Shown here piece after piece: positions 25,288 through 34,216 of a DNA stretch of 44,849 nt (the stretch's first letter is position 1; each line of letters opens with the position of its first letter). Below the pieces are notes generated by a model, which worked only from the letters and a program-made list of their open reading frames with translations, was not told where the DNA came from and made no database searches. Source of the DNA: Flavobacteriales bacterium (GTDB lineage Bacteria; Bacteroidota; Bacteroidia; Flavobacteriales_F; PHOS-HE28); the NCBI GenBank assembly GCA_020635715.1, contig JACJZG010000050.1, forward strand, positions 1 to 44,849, given 5' to 3'. A program made the position numbers and the translations under genes.

Positions 25288-26798
25288 ATGCGTAAGATCC
25301 TATTCATCGCCGGTATGCTGGCGGCATTCACCAACGTGGCCCAGGAGCGTACGTTGAACAACGTGCTTCGCGCCAAGGCCCGCGGTGGCGGCGCGATCAT
25401 GAAGAGCGATGAGCTCGCCGGTTACTATTCCTTCTACGAGGTCGACAAGGTCGACGGCAAGCTGCGTGCCTTCCGCATGGCACTGTTGGATAACAACCTC
25501 GCGGAGATCGGGGACATCAAGCTGAACCGGCCCAAGGACAGCTACATGATGGAGAACGTGTTCAATGGCAAGGCCTTCATGTTCTTCTTCCTCAACGACA
25601 AGAACGTGGAGCTCGAGACCTACGACCTCAACGGCAAGAAGCTCGGGTCCAAGGTGTACGAGGATGCCAACAAGTGGGAACGCATTCGTGCGCTGCAGGC
25701 CGCGCGTTCCGGTGAATCCGCGGAGGTGAACCAGAGCATCTTCCCGATCGGCGATGGCGGCTTCCTGAAGCAAAGCATCACGAAGGGGGAGAAGCGTGGC
25801 TACCACCTCGCCGCCTACAACAACGACATGAGCCTGCGCTGGGAGACCGACGCACCCACCGGCAACATGATCGACAACCTCGACTGATCACCGTGACCAA
25901 AGACCACGTCATCGGCTCCATCTTCAAACAGAAGGGCGCGATGGATATGCCCGATGAGACTTTCATGGCCCTCTTCGACGTGAACACCGGCAAGAAGCTG
26001 TGGGAGAAGGAGGTGACGGTGGATAACAAGCGGATGACCGTGGTGAACGTCTTCCCCGTGGAGGGCAAGGATGAGATGTTCGTGATCGGCGAGCTCTTCG
26101 GCCCCGACGACAAGGTGTTCAAGGCGAAGAGCAAGGGCATGTACGCCATGCGCATGGGCATGGACGGCACCCCGCTCCAGACCGAGATGCTCGAATGGGA
26201 GCGCGACATCCTTCCGCACGTGCCGGCTGATGAGAAGGGTAAGAAGGACATGGACCGGATCCTCTTCCACAAGGTGGTGCGCTTGAACAACGGCACCATC
26301 CATTGCATCGGCGAGGAGTACAAGAAGGCACTGGGCGCCACCGGCGGCGTGCAGGTCACCACGAAGGACATGTTCGTCATCGAGCTCGGGTCCGACCTCA
26401 AGATGAAGCGCTGTTCGGTGTTCCCAAAGAGCAAGACCCGCACGGAGTTCGATGCGCAGCTGGCCGCCTATCCGGCATCCATCCTGGCGAAGATCGTGAA
26501 GGCGATGGGCCGTTTCGATTACGAATTCACCATGCAGGACAAGGTGGGCGACCGCTATTTCTCCACCTATGTGGACTTTGATCGCTCCAAGGGCGATGAC
26601 GGCAAGAAGATCGGGACAATGGTGGGCACGATCGTCGGTGATGGCAAGGGTGAACCCACCTTGGACAAATACGATGTGAAGGCAGCCGGTTCCACCTATT
26701 TCCGGGCCCTGCCGGCGAAGCCGGGTTACGTGCTTATCTACGAGTACTTCCAGAAAGCCAAGCAGATCAAGTTCCGCCTTGAGAAAGTGAACTTCTGA
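25288..26798 (+). CDS. DUF6770 family protein, interrupted by one frameshift
   Basis: Two frames make one protein. The first (25288-25887) starts with signal peptide MRKILFIAGMLAAFTNVAQ and runs to GNMIDNLD. The second carries on with LITVTKDHVIGSIFKQKG. Adding one C at about 25885 (gac-tga to gac-ctg-a) joins them into about 503 residues without loss, so the break is a one-base deletion. The product is a secreted or periplasmic protein with beta-rich, propeller-like patterns (FMALFDVNTGKKLWEKEV, TKDMFVIELGSDLKMKR). The family matches DUF6770 as I recall it; function unknown. A strong terminator follows. Confidence 0.75.
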
Positions 26799-26818
26799 GG
26801 CGCTGCATCGATACATGG

Positions 26819-26850
26819 AAAGGGCGCCGAACGGCGCCCTTTCTTCTTTT
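26819..26850 (+). terminator. Intrinsic terminator after the DUF6770 gene
   Basis: A perfect 10-bp stem (26819-26828 with 26833-26842), GAAC loop, followed by CTTCTTTT. It begins 20 bases after the stop and lies between convergent genes, so it may serve both strands. Confidence 0.9.
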
Positions 26851-26863
26851 CCATGGCCGGTGT

Positions 26864-27268
26864 TCACGCCCACAGCCCCATGATCACACCGTACAAGGTG
26901 AACTGCAGTACATGGTAGCCGCCATCGATCAACAGGAGCGTGGTGGGCTTGTTCGCGAACTGGTAGTTGATCGCGAAGCTGGTGAAGGCGATGCCGAATC
27001 CACAGAGGAAGCCGTGGTGCAGCCAGTGCGCGAAGCTGTGCACTTCATGTCCCACGAGGATGGCGAACGCATAGGCCGCGACCCAGGCCATGAGGAAGGC
27101 GATGCCGAAGACCTGCGCTGGATGTTTCGTCGTCTTCGGATCGCGCGGCGCATCAGGGTCGAGGCCGTTGGCGCGCGCCCAGGGCCGCAGGAACAGGGCT
27201 TTGGAATACCAGGGGGCACCGAGCAGGAAGATGCTGATGGCACAGACGAGGATGGCGAGGTGGTTCAT
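26864..27268 (-). CDS. DUF1761 domain-containing membrane protein
   Basis: 134 residues with about four membrane helices (LAILVCAISIFLLGAPWYS, FGIAFLMAWVAAYAFAIL, FLCGFGIAFTSFAINY, LQFTLYGVIMGLWA). The LGAPWYS...LFLRPWARANG opening and IDGGYHVLQFTLYGVIMGLW end are characteristic of DUF1761. Inner membrane; function unknown. Last gene in a minus-strand run that begins with the 782-residue gene. Confidence 0.88.
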   Translation of the reverse strand: MNHLAILVCAISIFLLGAPWYSKALFLRPWARANGLDPDAPRDPKTTKHPAQVFGIAFLMAWVAAYAFAILVGHEVHSFAHWLHHGFLCGFGIAFTSFAINYQFANKPTTLLLIDGGYHVLQFTLYGVIMGLWA

Positions 27269-27283
27269 GGGGGTGGTGTTGGT

Positions 27284-27865
27284 TCAGGCGTTGAGGCGTT
27301 CGCCCTTCGCGGCCTTGGCCACGACCTTGGCGATGCGGGCGTCGCGCGTGGGTTTGGTCTTCGCGCTGGTGATGTGGTGCAGGATGAACTTGCGCGCGCT
27401 GGGTGGGAAGGCATTGAAGTGCTTCCACGCGGTCCTGTTGTTCTTGAACGCGCGTTCCAGGTCCTCGGGGACGTGAAAGGCTTCAACGGCGTCAAGTGCG
27501 TTCCAGGAGCCATTGGCTTTGGCGGTCTCGATGGCCTTGTGTCCCGCGCGCGCCATGCGTTTGTTGGCGATCAATCGTTCCACGCGCTCCTTGTTCACCT
27601 TGCTCCACATGCTCTTCGGCTTGCGCGGACAGAGGTGCAGCATCGAGCGGTCCGCATCCAAGGCGCGGGCGGTGCTGTCGATCCAACCAAAGCAGAGCGC
27701 TTCCTCGACGATGGCCGCAATGCCGATATGCTTGTCCGCGTGTTCCTTTTTCCAATACACCAGCCAGATCCCCGTGGTACGTGTGTGATGGGCCTTCAAC
27801 CAAGCACGCCATTGCGCGCGCGTCGTCACCTCCACCTGTTCCAGGGAGTCCAATTTGGTGGCCAT
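27284..27865 (-). CDS. YdeI/OmpD-associated family protein
   Basis: 193 residues, soluble. The N-terminal part (SRAQWRAWL-like TTRAQWRAWLKAHH, GIWLVYWKK, EEALCFGWIDS) and the C-terminal part (LERAFKNNRTAWKHFNAFPPSARKFILHHI) match the YdeI/OmpD-associated (bacteriocin-protection-like) family. Its biochemical role is unclear; members are linked by annotation to peptide resistance. The gene starts 3 bases after the preceding DUF4412 stop and is followed by DUF1761, so it is probably co-transcribed. Confidence 0.9.
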   Translation of the reverse strand: MATKLDSLEQVEVTTRAQWRAWLKAHHTRTTGIWLVYWKKEHADKHIGIAAIVEEALCFGWIDSTARALDADRSMLHLCPRKPKSMWSKVNKERVERLIANKRMARAGHKAIETAKANGSWNALDAVEAFHVPEDLERAFKNNRTAWKHFNAFPPSARKFILHHITSAKTKPTRDARIAKVVAKAAKGERLNA

Positions 27866-27868
27866 GGA

Positions 27869-28636
27869 TCAGCGGCCCATGCCAGGCGGCATCATCGGCA
27901 TCTCCATCAGCTGGTAACCCTTCATGGAGAAGGCCCCCTCATCCACCGTGCCGAGCTTCAGATCGCGGATGCGGCAGGTCACGCGTTCCTTCCCGTCGTT
28001 GCTCACCCACTCGTATTCCAGCGGGAAGCCGTGCACGCCGGCCAGCGCGTCGTCATGCATTTCGGCACCCTTGCCACGCATGTCGCGCATCACGCTGTGG
28101 AAGGGCATCTCGATGTCCTGCGCCATCCATCCCGTCCACGTGCCATCCTCGTCCTTGGCGATCATCTTCTTGCACACGTGGCCATCGATCGTCTTCGTCT
28201 CGTCCGTCACCTGGATGTCTGCTGCGTTCCTGTTCGACTCCTCCATGCCGGTCACCTTCATCTTGCGGGTCTTCATGGCCATCTTGTTGCCCTTGCCATC
28301 GTCCATCAGCATGTACTGCATCTTCTCCTTCTGGTCGATGATCATGCGCACGCTCTCCTTCATCTCCGGCGACTTCGAGTCGAAGGCCAATTTGCTCTCG
28401 CTGCTGTGGATGGTGCTGATCATCGGGCTGTTCTTGCTCTCCTTCCCGTTCTCGAAGAAGTGCATGTCCATCGTGAAGCTGCCTACGAACGCATTCGGCA
28501 CGAAGGGGTCCGTGTCCGGCTCCATGCGCATGTTCGATCCGCTCTGCTGCAGGATGGCGTTCATGTCCACCTGTGCGGTGGTGGTGGTGGCGAGGAGCAG
28601 CGCGCCGGCTGCGAGGGGGAGGATGTGCTTGCGCAT
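27869..28636 (-). CDS. DUF4412 domain-containing protein
   Basis: 255 residues with signal peptide MRKHILPLAAGALLLATTTTAQ. The mature part starts with a Met/Gln-rich linker and the segment VPNAFVGSFTMDMHFFENGKE, then IDQKEKMQYMLMDDGKG, TKTIDGHVCKKMIAKDEDG and an end rich in Met, Pro and Gly. This is the DUF4412 pattern: a secreted or periplasmic beta-sheet protein similar to LolA/LolB-like folds, function unknown. It follows two related genes by 22 bases in the same direction. Confidence 0.85.
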   Translation of the reverse strand: MRKHILPLAAGALLLATTTTAQVDMNAILQQSGSNMRMEPDTDPFVPNAFVGSFTMDMHFFENGKESKNSPMISTIHSSESKLAFDSKSPEMKESVRMIIDQKEKMQYMLMDDGKGNKMAMKTRKMKVTGMEESNRNAADIQVTDETKTIDGHVCKKMIAKDEDGTWTGWMAQDIEMPFHSVMRDMRGKGAEMHDDALAGVHGFPLEYEWVSNDGKERVTCRIRDLKLGTVDEGAFSMKGYQLMEMPMMPPGMGR

Positions 28637-28658
28637 GACGATGGTATGAGGGACTAAC

Positions 28659-29417
28659 TTACGGATACGCGATGACCGTGTAGCTCGACAGGTCGATCAC
28701 AGGCGGTGTGACAGGCCCCGCGTGGTAGGCAACGATCTCCAACGTGAGTAGGGGCTCCATCACGAACTTGAAGACCGCGCGGTCGCCGAACTTGAAGAGC
28801 AGCCGGAAGGCTTGCAAGGGTCCTTCGTTCATCGGGATCCAGGCAGGGCCGTCCGCGAAAGGGGATGGTTTGATGTCCGCCGTCCAGAGCTGAAGTGTGT
28901 TGTTCGCCTCCACCAGGTCGTAACGGGTGCATTCCTCACCCGCGATGATCACGTGTTCTTCGGTCGGCCTCAATGGTATATCCTGGAACTCTTCCAGGGC
29001 GTCCGGTTCACGCAGCCGATCCACCAGCAGCACTTGCTTGAGCTCGCTCACCTGGGCGGTGCGGCCGATGGCATTGGCCACCACGGCCACGTTCGCCTCA
29101 CTGTCGGCGAACCAGGTGGTATGCGGGATGCCGCGTACCAGCTCCAGCTGCATGATGCCGCGCGCGCTGTCCTGCCAGGTGCTCAGGAACAACTGTTGCT
29201 TGATGCCATCGGGCGTGCGGATCGTCAGGCGTGCGGTGTAGGAGCCGATGAAGGTGTTGTGCTTCACGGGACCGCGCACCACGGCGGGAAGGGTGGTGGT
29301 CGCCTCTGCGGCGAAGGAGGACTGCATCCATGCGGGCATGGCCGGCACTTGCGCTTGCGCCGTGCACGCAACGACCGCTGCAACGATCGTCGAAAGGAGC
29401 CCATGCACCCTCATCAC
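28659..29417 (-). CDS. DUF4412-like secreted protein, single unit
   Basis: 252 residues. Signal peptide (VHGLLSTIVAAVVACTAQAQ) followed by VPAMPAWMQSSF, a linker, then KHNTFIGSYTARLTIRTPDG, which parallels NAFVGSF in the downstream gene and NSFVGTW in the upstream gene. Later blocks (VIIAGEECTRYDLVE, PLQAFRLLFKFGD, LTLEIVAYHAGP, VIDLSSYTVI) match the same unit in the larger protein. I infer a family member arising by local duplication. The second Met (29414) is an equally good start. Confidence 0.75.
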   Translation of the reverse strand: MMRVHGLLSTIVAAVVACTAQAQVPAMPAWMQSSFAAEATTTLPAVVRGPVKHNTFIGSYTARLTIRTPDGIKQQLFLSTWQDSARGIMQLELVRGIPHTTWFADSEANVAVVANAIGRTAQVSELKQVLLVDRLREPDALEEFQDIPLRPTEEHVIIAGEECTRYDLVEANNTLQLWTADIKPSPFADGPAWIPMNEGPLQAFRLLFKFGDRAVFKFVMEPLLTLEIVAYHAGPVTPPVIDLSSYTVIAYP

Positions 29418-29452
29418 CAGCTCGATCTTTTCACTTCTCTCACCTCTTCACC

Positions 29453-31801
29453 TCACCACTTCCCCCAACTCTCCTTCGTGACCTCAAAGACCTTGGGATC
29501 CACGGGTCCAGGCTTCAGCTCCAGCACCTTCATGGTCATGGTCTCCTCGTTCGTGTAGGTGTAGGTCACTTCCAGCGGCATGCCGGGCCGAGTGCTTGCG
29601 ATCATGGGACCGCGCAACAGGACTTCCACACCACCCCAGGTCTTGCGCGCACCCAGCACATCGTGAAAGAGGGAAGGGGTCTTGGTATCCACCCACGACT
29701 CACGCCGACGATCAGCTTCCTCCAACAGACGGTGTTGCGCCGTACGACCGACCAGCTTGCGTGTACCAGTGATGGCGCTGTCAGCAGTGGCGGGTTGAAA
29801 GCTCTGCTCGAAACGGTAGGGCAGGTTATAAGTGGCGCTGCGCAGCGAATCGCCCACGATCATATAGTTCAATTCCCTTCTGGATCGCCGGTCGATCAAG
29901 GTAGCGTAGGTGTGCTCTTTATTGCCCGGTTGTTCATCCTGACCAATTAGCACCATCTTGTCCGCCGTGCTGGCATAACGCACCGTCCACGAGGTGGTCT
30001 TGTCGCCGCGCGTGCTGGTTAAGTGCAAGGTGGCCATGCCGATGAAACCGTTCGTGGTAGCCTTCATCACCGAATCGATCGCGGGGTGCAGCGTCACAGA
30101 GCGCGGGGGACCCGAGCCGATCCCCATGCCATCCGAGGGTATTTCATGCGTGCCGTTCATCGCGGTGCTCGGAGGTCTCCTCTCTTCCATCGGTTCGGCT
30201 TCCACCATCACGGGAACGTCCACATCGAATTCGCCGGACATCGATTCTTCCACGGTGATCTTAGGCACATAGATCCGTTCCGGTCCGGAACTCGGTTCGC
30301 GGAGCCGCTTCAACCGCTCATCGCGAACCCGGTAGTTGCGCAGGTCCACCACCGGTGGTTTCGCCTTGCCCTCCTTGTAGCTCGTGATGGTGGTTCCCTG
30401 CACAGCCATCGGCATCGGCTTGTCGGCCACACCGAAGAATAGCAGGTCCTTCATCTTCTGGCCCATGCGCTGCACCATCCAGTTCTTCATGTCGAAGACG
30501 GGGTTCCGCACATCGGTCTTCGGGAACCAGAAGTAGGTGAGGAAGCGTTCGCTCGTGGTGTGCATCTCGCAGTCGTAGCCGTTGATCTTCCGCGTGGTGC
30601 CGTGCGGCGAGAAGTACAGTTCCAGCCCGCGCCCGAACTCCTTCAAGCCGACTTCCTCCAAAGTGTTGATGTAGAGCTTCGGGATCACATGCCCGCTCAT
30701 CTCGTTGTGGGTGGCCATCACCACGTCGGCATCGAGGTCGACGGCATAGAAGAGGTAGCCCTCATCATCCGGGTCGTCCATGATCAGCACCGCGCGTCGT
30801 GCATCGGCCCAGTAGCTGTATTTCGCCAGCTGGTGGGTGGTGTCGCGACCGGTCCTCTTGTCCGGCATCCCGATGATCATCGTCGGTGTTTCCGCGGTGA
30901 GCGTTCCGATGAAGGCGTTGTCCGGAATGCCGCGATCCACCGGGTCAGGTGTGAACAGGGCGGGCAGCGTATCCGGCTTCAGGTCGCTCACGTAGGCGCG
31001 CATCCACGCGGGCAGGGTGCCGATGCCGCTGTTGTTGTTCCAGTGGAAGCGCTGCTCAACCACCAAGCCGCGTTCGCCTTCCACCGTTGGCATGGGAGAT
31101 CGCCCCGGTGTGATGTTCACGAAGGCGATGCTGCCTGCCTCCGGACCGAAGCGGCGTTTGGGCCATTCGGCGCGCAAGCAACCATCCATGGGTTTCGGGC
31201 AGAGCGCGGTGAGGTATTCCATCTGCCCTTCGCGGCAGAGCCAGGGTGCCCACACGCGCATGTCGGCGAAGAGCGCGGGATACTTGTCCGTGCGCCAGTA
31301 GTAGGTGGTGTCGTTGTTGCCATCGGTGCCCAGCATCTCCGCACAGGTGGCGTCGAGGATATGCTCCGTACGTCCCGTAGCGTGCACCGAATCGCTCCAG
31401 ATCTCGTGGAAATAACCCACGTTCGGGAAGTGGAGGTCCTCCACCGCGAAGTAGGCCTTGCCCCGATCGGCGCTCCACTTCATGCGCACGTTCGCCGTGA
31501 GGTCGAGGAACTGCACCTGCTTGCGCTTGGCGTTCCGGTCGTACACCTCCACCACCACGCGGTCCTTCTCACTCCAGAACCGGAAGCGATCACCGTTGGT
31601 CTTCTGGATCACCCAGGTGCCTACGAAGCTATTGGTATGCAGCGGCTCGCGCTTGGGCAGCACGTAGGGCACCGGCTTCTTGTCCCACGCGATGGCCTGC
31701 ATCCAGGCGGGCAGGTTGCCGGGTTCGCACATGGGCGGGAGCTGTGCGAAGGAACTGGGCAGGAAGGCGAAGAGTGCGAGGGCGAGGAGCGGGATGCGCA
31801 T
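29453..31801 (-). CDS. Large secreted protein with three DUF4412-like units
   Basis: 782 residues. Signal peptide MRIPLLALALFAFLPSSFAQ. Three units are visible: the first from PAWMQAIAW with NSFVGTWVIQ; the second from LPAWMRAYVSD with NAFIGTLTAE, ending VVDLRNYRV; the third after a linker rich in Pro/Glu from ATTNGFIGMATLHLTS, ending PVDPKVFEV. Each has a central conserved Cys/His-type block around GYDCEMH in the second. The same unit makes up the two following genes, so this five-unit set probably grew by duplication and fusion. First gene of the run; periplasmic or outer-membrane-associated role unknown. The start at 31801 fits the signal peptide. Confidence 0.75.
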   Translation of the reverse strand: MRIPLLALALFAFLPSSFAQLPPMCEPGNLPAWMQAIAWDKKPVPYVLPKREPLHTNSFVGTWVIQKTNGDRFRFWSEKDRVVVEVYDRNAKRKQVQFLDLTANVRMKWSADRGKAYFAVEDLHFPNVGYFHEIWSDSVHATGRTEHILDATCAEMLGTDGNNDTTYYWRTDKYPALFADMRVWAPWLCREGQMEYLTALCPKPMDGCLRAEWPKRRFGPEAGSIAFVNITPGRSPMPTVEGERGLVVEQRFHWNNNSGIGTLPAWMRAYVSDLKPDTLPALFTPDPVDRGIPDNAFIGTLTAETPTMIIGMPDKRTGRDTTHQLAKYSYWADARRAVLIMDDPDDEGYLFYAVDLDADVVMATHNEMSGHVIPKLYINTLEEVGLKEFGRGLELYFSPHGTTRKINGYDCEMHTTSERFLTYFWFPKTDVRNPVFDMKNWMVQRMGQKMKDLLFFGVADKPMPMAVQGTTITSYKEGKAKPPVVDLRNYRVRDERLKRLREPSSGPERIYVPKITVEESMSGEFDVDVPVMVEAEPMEERRPPSTAMNGTHEIPSDGMGIGSGPPRSVTLHPAIDSVMKATTNGFIGMATLHLTSTRGDKTTSWTVRYASTADKMVLIGQDEQPGNKEHTYATLIDRRSRRELNYMIVGDSLRSATYNLPYRFEQSFQPATADSAITGTRKLVGRTAQHRLLEEADRRRESWVDTKTPSLFHDVLGARKTWGGVEVLLRGPMIASTRPGMPLEVTYTYTNEETMTMKVLELKPGPVDPKVFEVTKESWGKW

Positions 31802-31815
31802 GGGGACGGTGCCGG

Positions 31816-31823
31816 CAAAGGTC
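31816..31823 (-). promoter_or_regulatory. Candidate -7 box for the DUF4412-like operon
   Basis: GACCTTTG on the minus strand, 14 bases before the 782-residue gene. The TTTG half is perfect, the TA half is not. Confidence 0.25.
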
Positions 31824-31904
31824 GCTGCGGAACGCAACTATCGGGCCGTGCTCGGGATCACCCTCTGCGTTACTCTGCCTCTCCGCTCCTCGGCGTTCCA
31901 GCCT

Positions 31905-32553
31905 TCAGATCACCCCATCGCGCATCACCAACCGCCGGTCCGCCATCTCGGCGAGTTCCTCGTTGTGCGTCACGATCACGAAGGTCTGCCCCAGTTCCTT
32001 CCGCAGGTCGAAGAAGAGCTGGTGTAGTTCCTTGGCGTGCGCGCTGTCGAGGTTGCCGCTCGGTTCATCGGCCAGCACCACGCTGGGGCTGTTGAAGAGC
32101 GCCCGTGCCACGGCCACGCGTTGTTGCTCGCCGCCGCTCAGCTGGTTCGGCTTGTGCTCCTTGCGCGGCAGCACGTTCAGCCGGGCCAACAGTTCCTCGG
32201 CGCGCGGGGTGCAGTCCTTCATGCTCTTGCCCGCGATGAGTCCGGGCATCATCACGTTCTCCAACGCGGTGAACTCCGGCAGCAGATGGTGGAACTGGAA
32301 GACGAAGCCGATGTGCTGGTTGCGGAAGGCGCTCAGGGCCTCTGCTGCCCAACTTCGTCACCTCCTGCCCGTTGATGGCCAGGCTGCCGCTGTCCGCCTT
32401 CTCCAGGGTGCCCAGGATCTGCAATAGCGTGGTCTTGCCCGCACCGCTTGCACCCACGATGCTCACCACCTCCCCCTGGGCCACATGCAGGTCAACGCCC
32501 TTCAGCACATCGAGGTCGCCGAAGCGTTTGTGGAGTCCGGTTGCGCGGATCAT
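31905..32553 (-). CDS. lolD: LolD-like ABC transporter ATP-binding protein, one frameshift
   Basis: About 215 residues after correction. The N-terminal frame carries MIRATGLHKRFGDLDVLKGV and Walker A GASGAGKTT; after EVTKLGS the coding frame shifts by one base at about 32341-32353 and resumes with EALSAFRNQHIGFVFQFHHLLPE. The second half has the signature LSGGEQQRVAVARAL, Walker B VVLADEPSGNLD and the switch His in VIVTHNEELA. These are the hallmarks of LolD/MacB-type ATPases, which drive lipoprotein release from the inner membrane or related exports. No permease gene is adjacent. The break needs one base removed and is probably an assembly error. Confidence 0.85.
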
Positions 32554-32559
32554 GGGGTG

Positions 32560-32567
32560 CAAAGGAA
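32560..32567 (-). promoter_or_regulatory. Candidate -7 box for the LolD-like gene
   Basis: TTCCTTTG followed by CACCCC on the minus strand, 6 bases upstream of the ATG. It is back to back with the sucC box 28 bases away. Confidence 0.3.
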
Positions 32568-32595
32568 GTGTCCGCAACGTTAACCGCGTGGGCGC

Positions 32596-32603
32596 TACTT
32601 TCG
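32596..32603 (+). promoter_or_regulatory. Candidate -7 box for sucC
   Basis: TACTTTCG followed by CCCC, 19 bases before the sucC ATG; a TAnnTTTG-like element with one mismatch. Confidence 0.4.
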
Positions 32604-32622
32604 CCCCAACTTTCCAAGCCCG

Positions 32623-33814
32623 ATGAACCTCCACGAATACCAAGGCAAGAGCATCCTCACCCAATACGGCGTCCGCGTGCAGCGCGGGCTGGTGGCCTAC
32701 AACGCCGATGAGGCGGTGGACCAGGCCAAGCGCCTGAGCCAGGAGACGGGCACCAAGTGGTGGGTGGTGAAGGCGCAGATCCATGCCGGTGGTCGTGGCA
32801 AGGGCGGTGGCGTGAAGCTGGCGAAGAGCATCGACGAGGTGCGCGAGAAGGCCGATGGCATCATCGGCATGATGTTGAAGACCCCGCAGACGCCGCCACA
32901 GGGGAAGAAGGTGCATAAGGTCCTCATCGCCGAGGACATGTACTACCCCGGTGCCAGTGAGACCAAGGAATACTACATGAGCGTGCTGCTCGACCGCGCC
33001 AGTGGTCGCAACGTGATCGTGTACAGCACTGAGGGTGGAATGGATATCGAGGAGGTGGCTGAGCACCATCCGGACAAGATCCAGAAGGAGATCGTCGACC
33101 CGCGGGTGGGCTTGCGCCCCTTTCAATGCAACAAGATCGCCACCAACCTGGGCCTCACCGGCGCTGCGAAGAAGGAGATGGTGAAGTTCGTCGCCGCACT
33201 CTACAAGGCCTACGAGGGCTGCGATGCGGCCATGTTCGAGATCAATCCCGTACTGAAGACCAGCGACGACAAGATCGCCGCCGTGGATGCCAAGGTGCGC
33301 CTGGATGGCAACGCCCTCTACCGCCACCCGGACTACGTGGAGATGCGCGACAAGACCGAGGAGGATCCCCACGGAGGTGGAGGCCGGAGAGGCGGGCCTG
33401 AACTATGTGAAGCTCGACGGCAATGTGGGCTGCATGGTGAATGGCGCCGGTCTGGCCATGGCCACCATGGACATCATCAAACTCAGCGGCGGCGAGCCGG
33501 CCAACTTCCTCGATGTGGGAGGGACCGCCGATGCAGCCCGCGTGGAGAAGGCCTTCCGCATCATCCTGCAGGACGAGCGCGTGAAAGCGATCCTCGTGAA
33601 CATCTTCGGTGGCATCGTGCGTTGCGACCGCGTGGCCCAAGGCATCGTGGACGCTTACAAGAACATCGGCGACATCAAGGTGCCGATCATCGTGCGCCTG
33701 CAGGGCACCAACGCCAAGGAAGCGAAGGAGCTGATCGACAACAGCGGCTTGAAAGTGCTCGGTGCCGTTGCCTTGCATGAGGCTGCCGATCGCGTGAAGG
33801 AGGTGCTGAAGTAG
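32623..33814 (+). CDS. sucC: Succinate-CoA ligase [ADP-forming] beta subunit, one frameshift
   Basis: About 396 residues once corrected, the family's usual length. The ATP-grasp part shows MNLHEYQGKSILTQYGV, AQIHAGGRGKGGGVKLAKS and MFEINPVL; the CoA-ligase part shows LNYVKLDGNVGCMVNGAGLAMATMDIIK, NFLDVGGTAD, NIFGGIVRCD and VRLQGTNAKE. The frames meet at about 33367-33370, where ccccac should read cccac (DPTEVEAGEAG). One extra C in a C run explains the break. The enzyme interconverts succinyl-CoA and succinate in the TCA cycle with substrate-level phosphorylation, paired with SucD, which is not in the window. As a core gene it is very probably intact in the organism. Confidence 0.95.
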
Positions 33815-33838
33815 GGAGGGCCTTGCTGGAGCAACGAA

Positions 33839-34213
33839 ATGATCGGTATCGCGATCACATGCAGCCTGGTGTTCTGCGGGTTCATGAAATGGTTGCGAAA
33901 TGATCGCTTGCTCCTGATTCTTGTACTGGCAACAGCGGTTCTTGCGATCATTGGGATCGTTGGGCGTATACCGGAGAATCCGCGGTTGAACACATGGGAC
34001 GGGCTGCTTGGGCCATTCGCATATGTCGGGTCATACGCGCTGCTTCGTCATTGGTACAAGAAGGTGTTCCGGCGCGAACCGACCTATCAACGCGCAAGCT
34101 GGTATGATCATGAGGAAGGTCGGCGATTGGACTGGTATGATGTCACGGTCCACGTGTTGCCGATGTGCGTAGGTCTGGGCGTTCCGGTCATTGCCACCTT
34201 CATTCTTGGTTGA
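33839..34213 (+). CDS. Hypothetical small membrane protein
   Basis: 124 residues with about four hydrophobic segments: ITCSLVFCGFM, LLLILVLATAVLAIIGIVG, LLGPFAYVGSYALL and VLPMCVGLGVPVIATFIL. A polar stretch with HWYKKVFRREPTYQRASWYDHEEGRRLDW links the last two. Inner membrane, family not recognised. It begins 24 bases after sucC and may ride on its transcript. Base composition is slightly lower in GC than sucC. Confidence 0.65.
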   Translation: MIGIAITCSLVFCGFMKWLRNDRLLLILVLATAVLAIIGIVGRIPENPRLNTWDGLLGPFAYVGSYALLRHWYKKVFRREPTYQRASWYDHEEGRRLDWYDVTVHVLPMCVGLGVPVIATFILG

Positions 34214-34216
34214 AGA

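Noticed and set aside
25893..26798. Separate gene starting at the ATG 25893
   Set aside because: The sequence just before it continues the upstream protein in the shifted frame and one added base merges them; not an independent gene.
26912..28657. 581-codon plus-strand open frame
   Set aside because: Antisense to four recognisable minus-strand genes (DUF1761, YdeI, DUF4412); very His/Leu-rich.
30560..32095. 511-codon plus-strand open frame
   Set aside because: Antisense to the 782-residue secreted protein; His/Val-rich with no domain, whereas the minus strand has a signal peptide and related neighbours.
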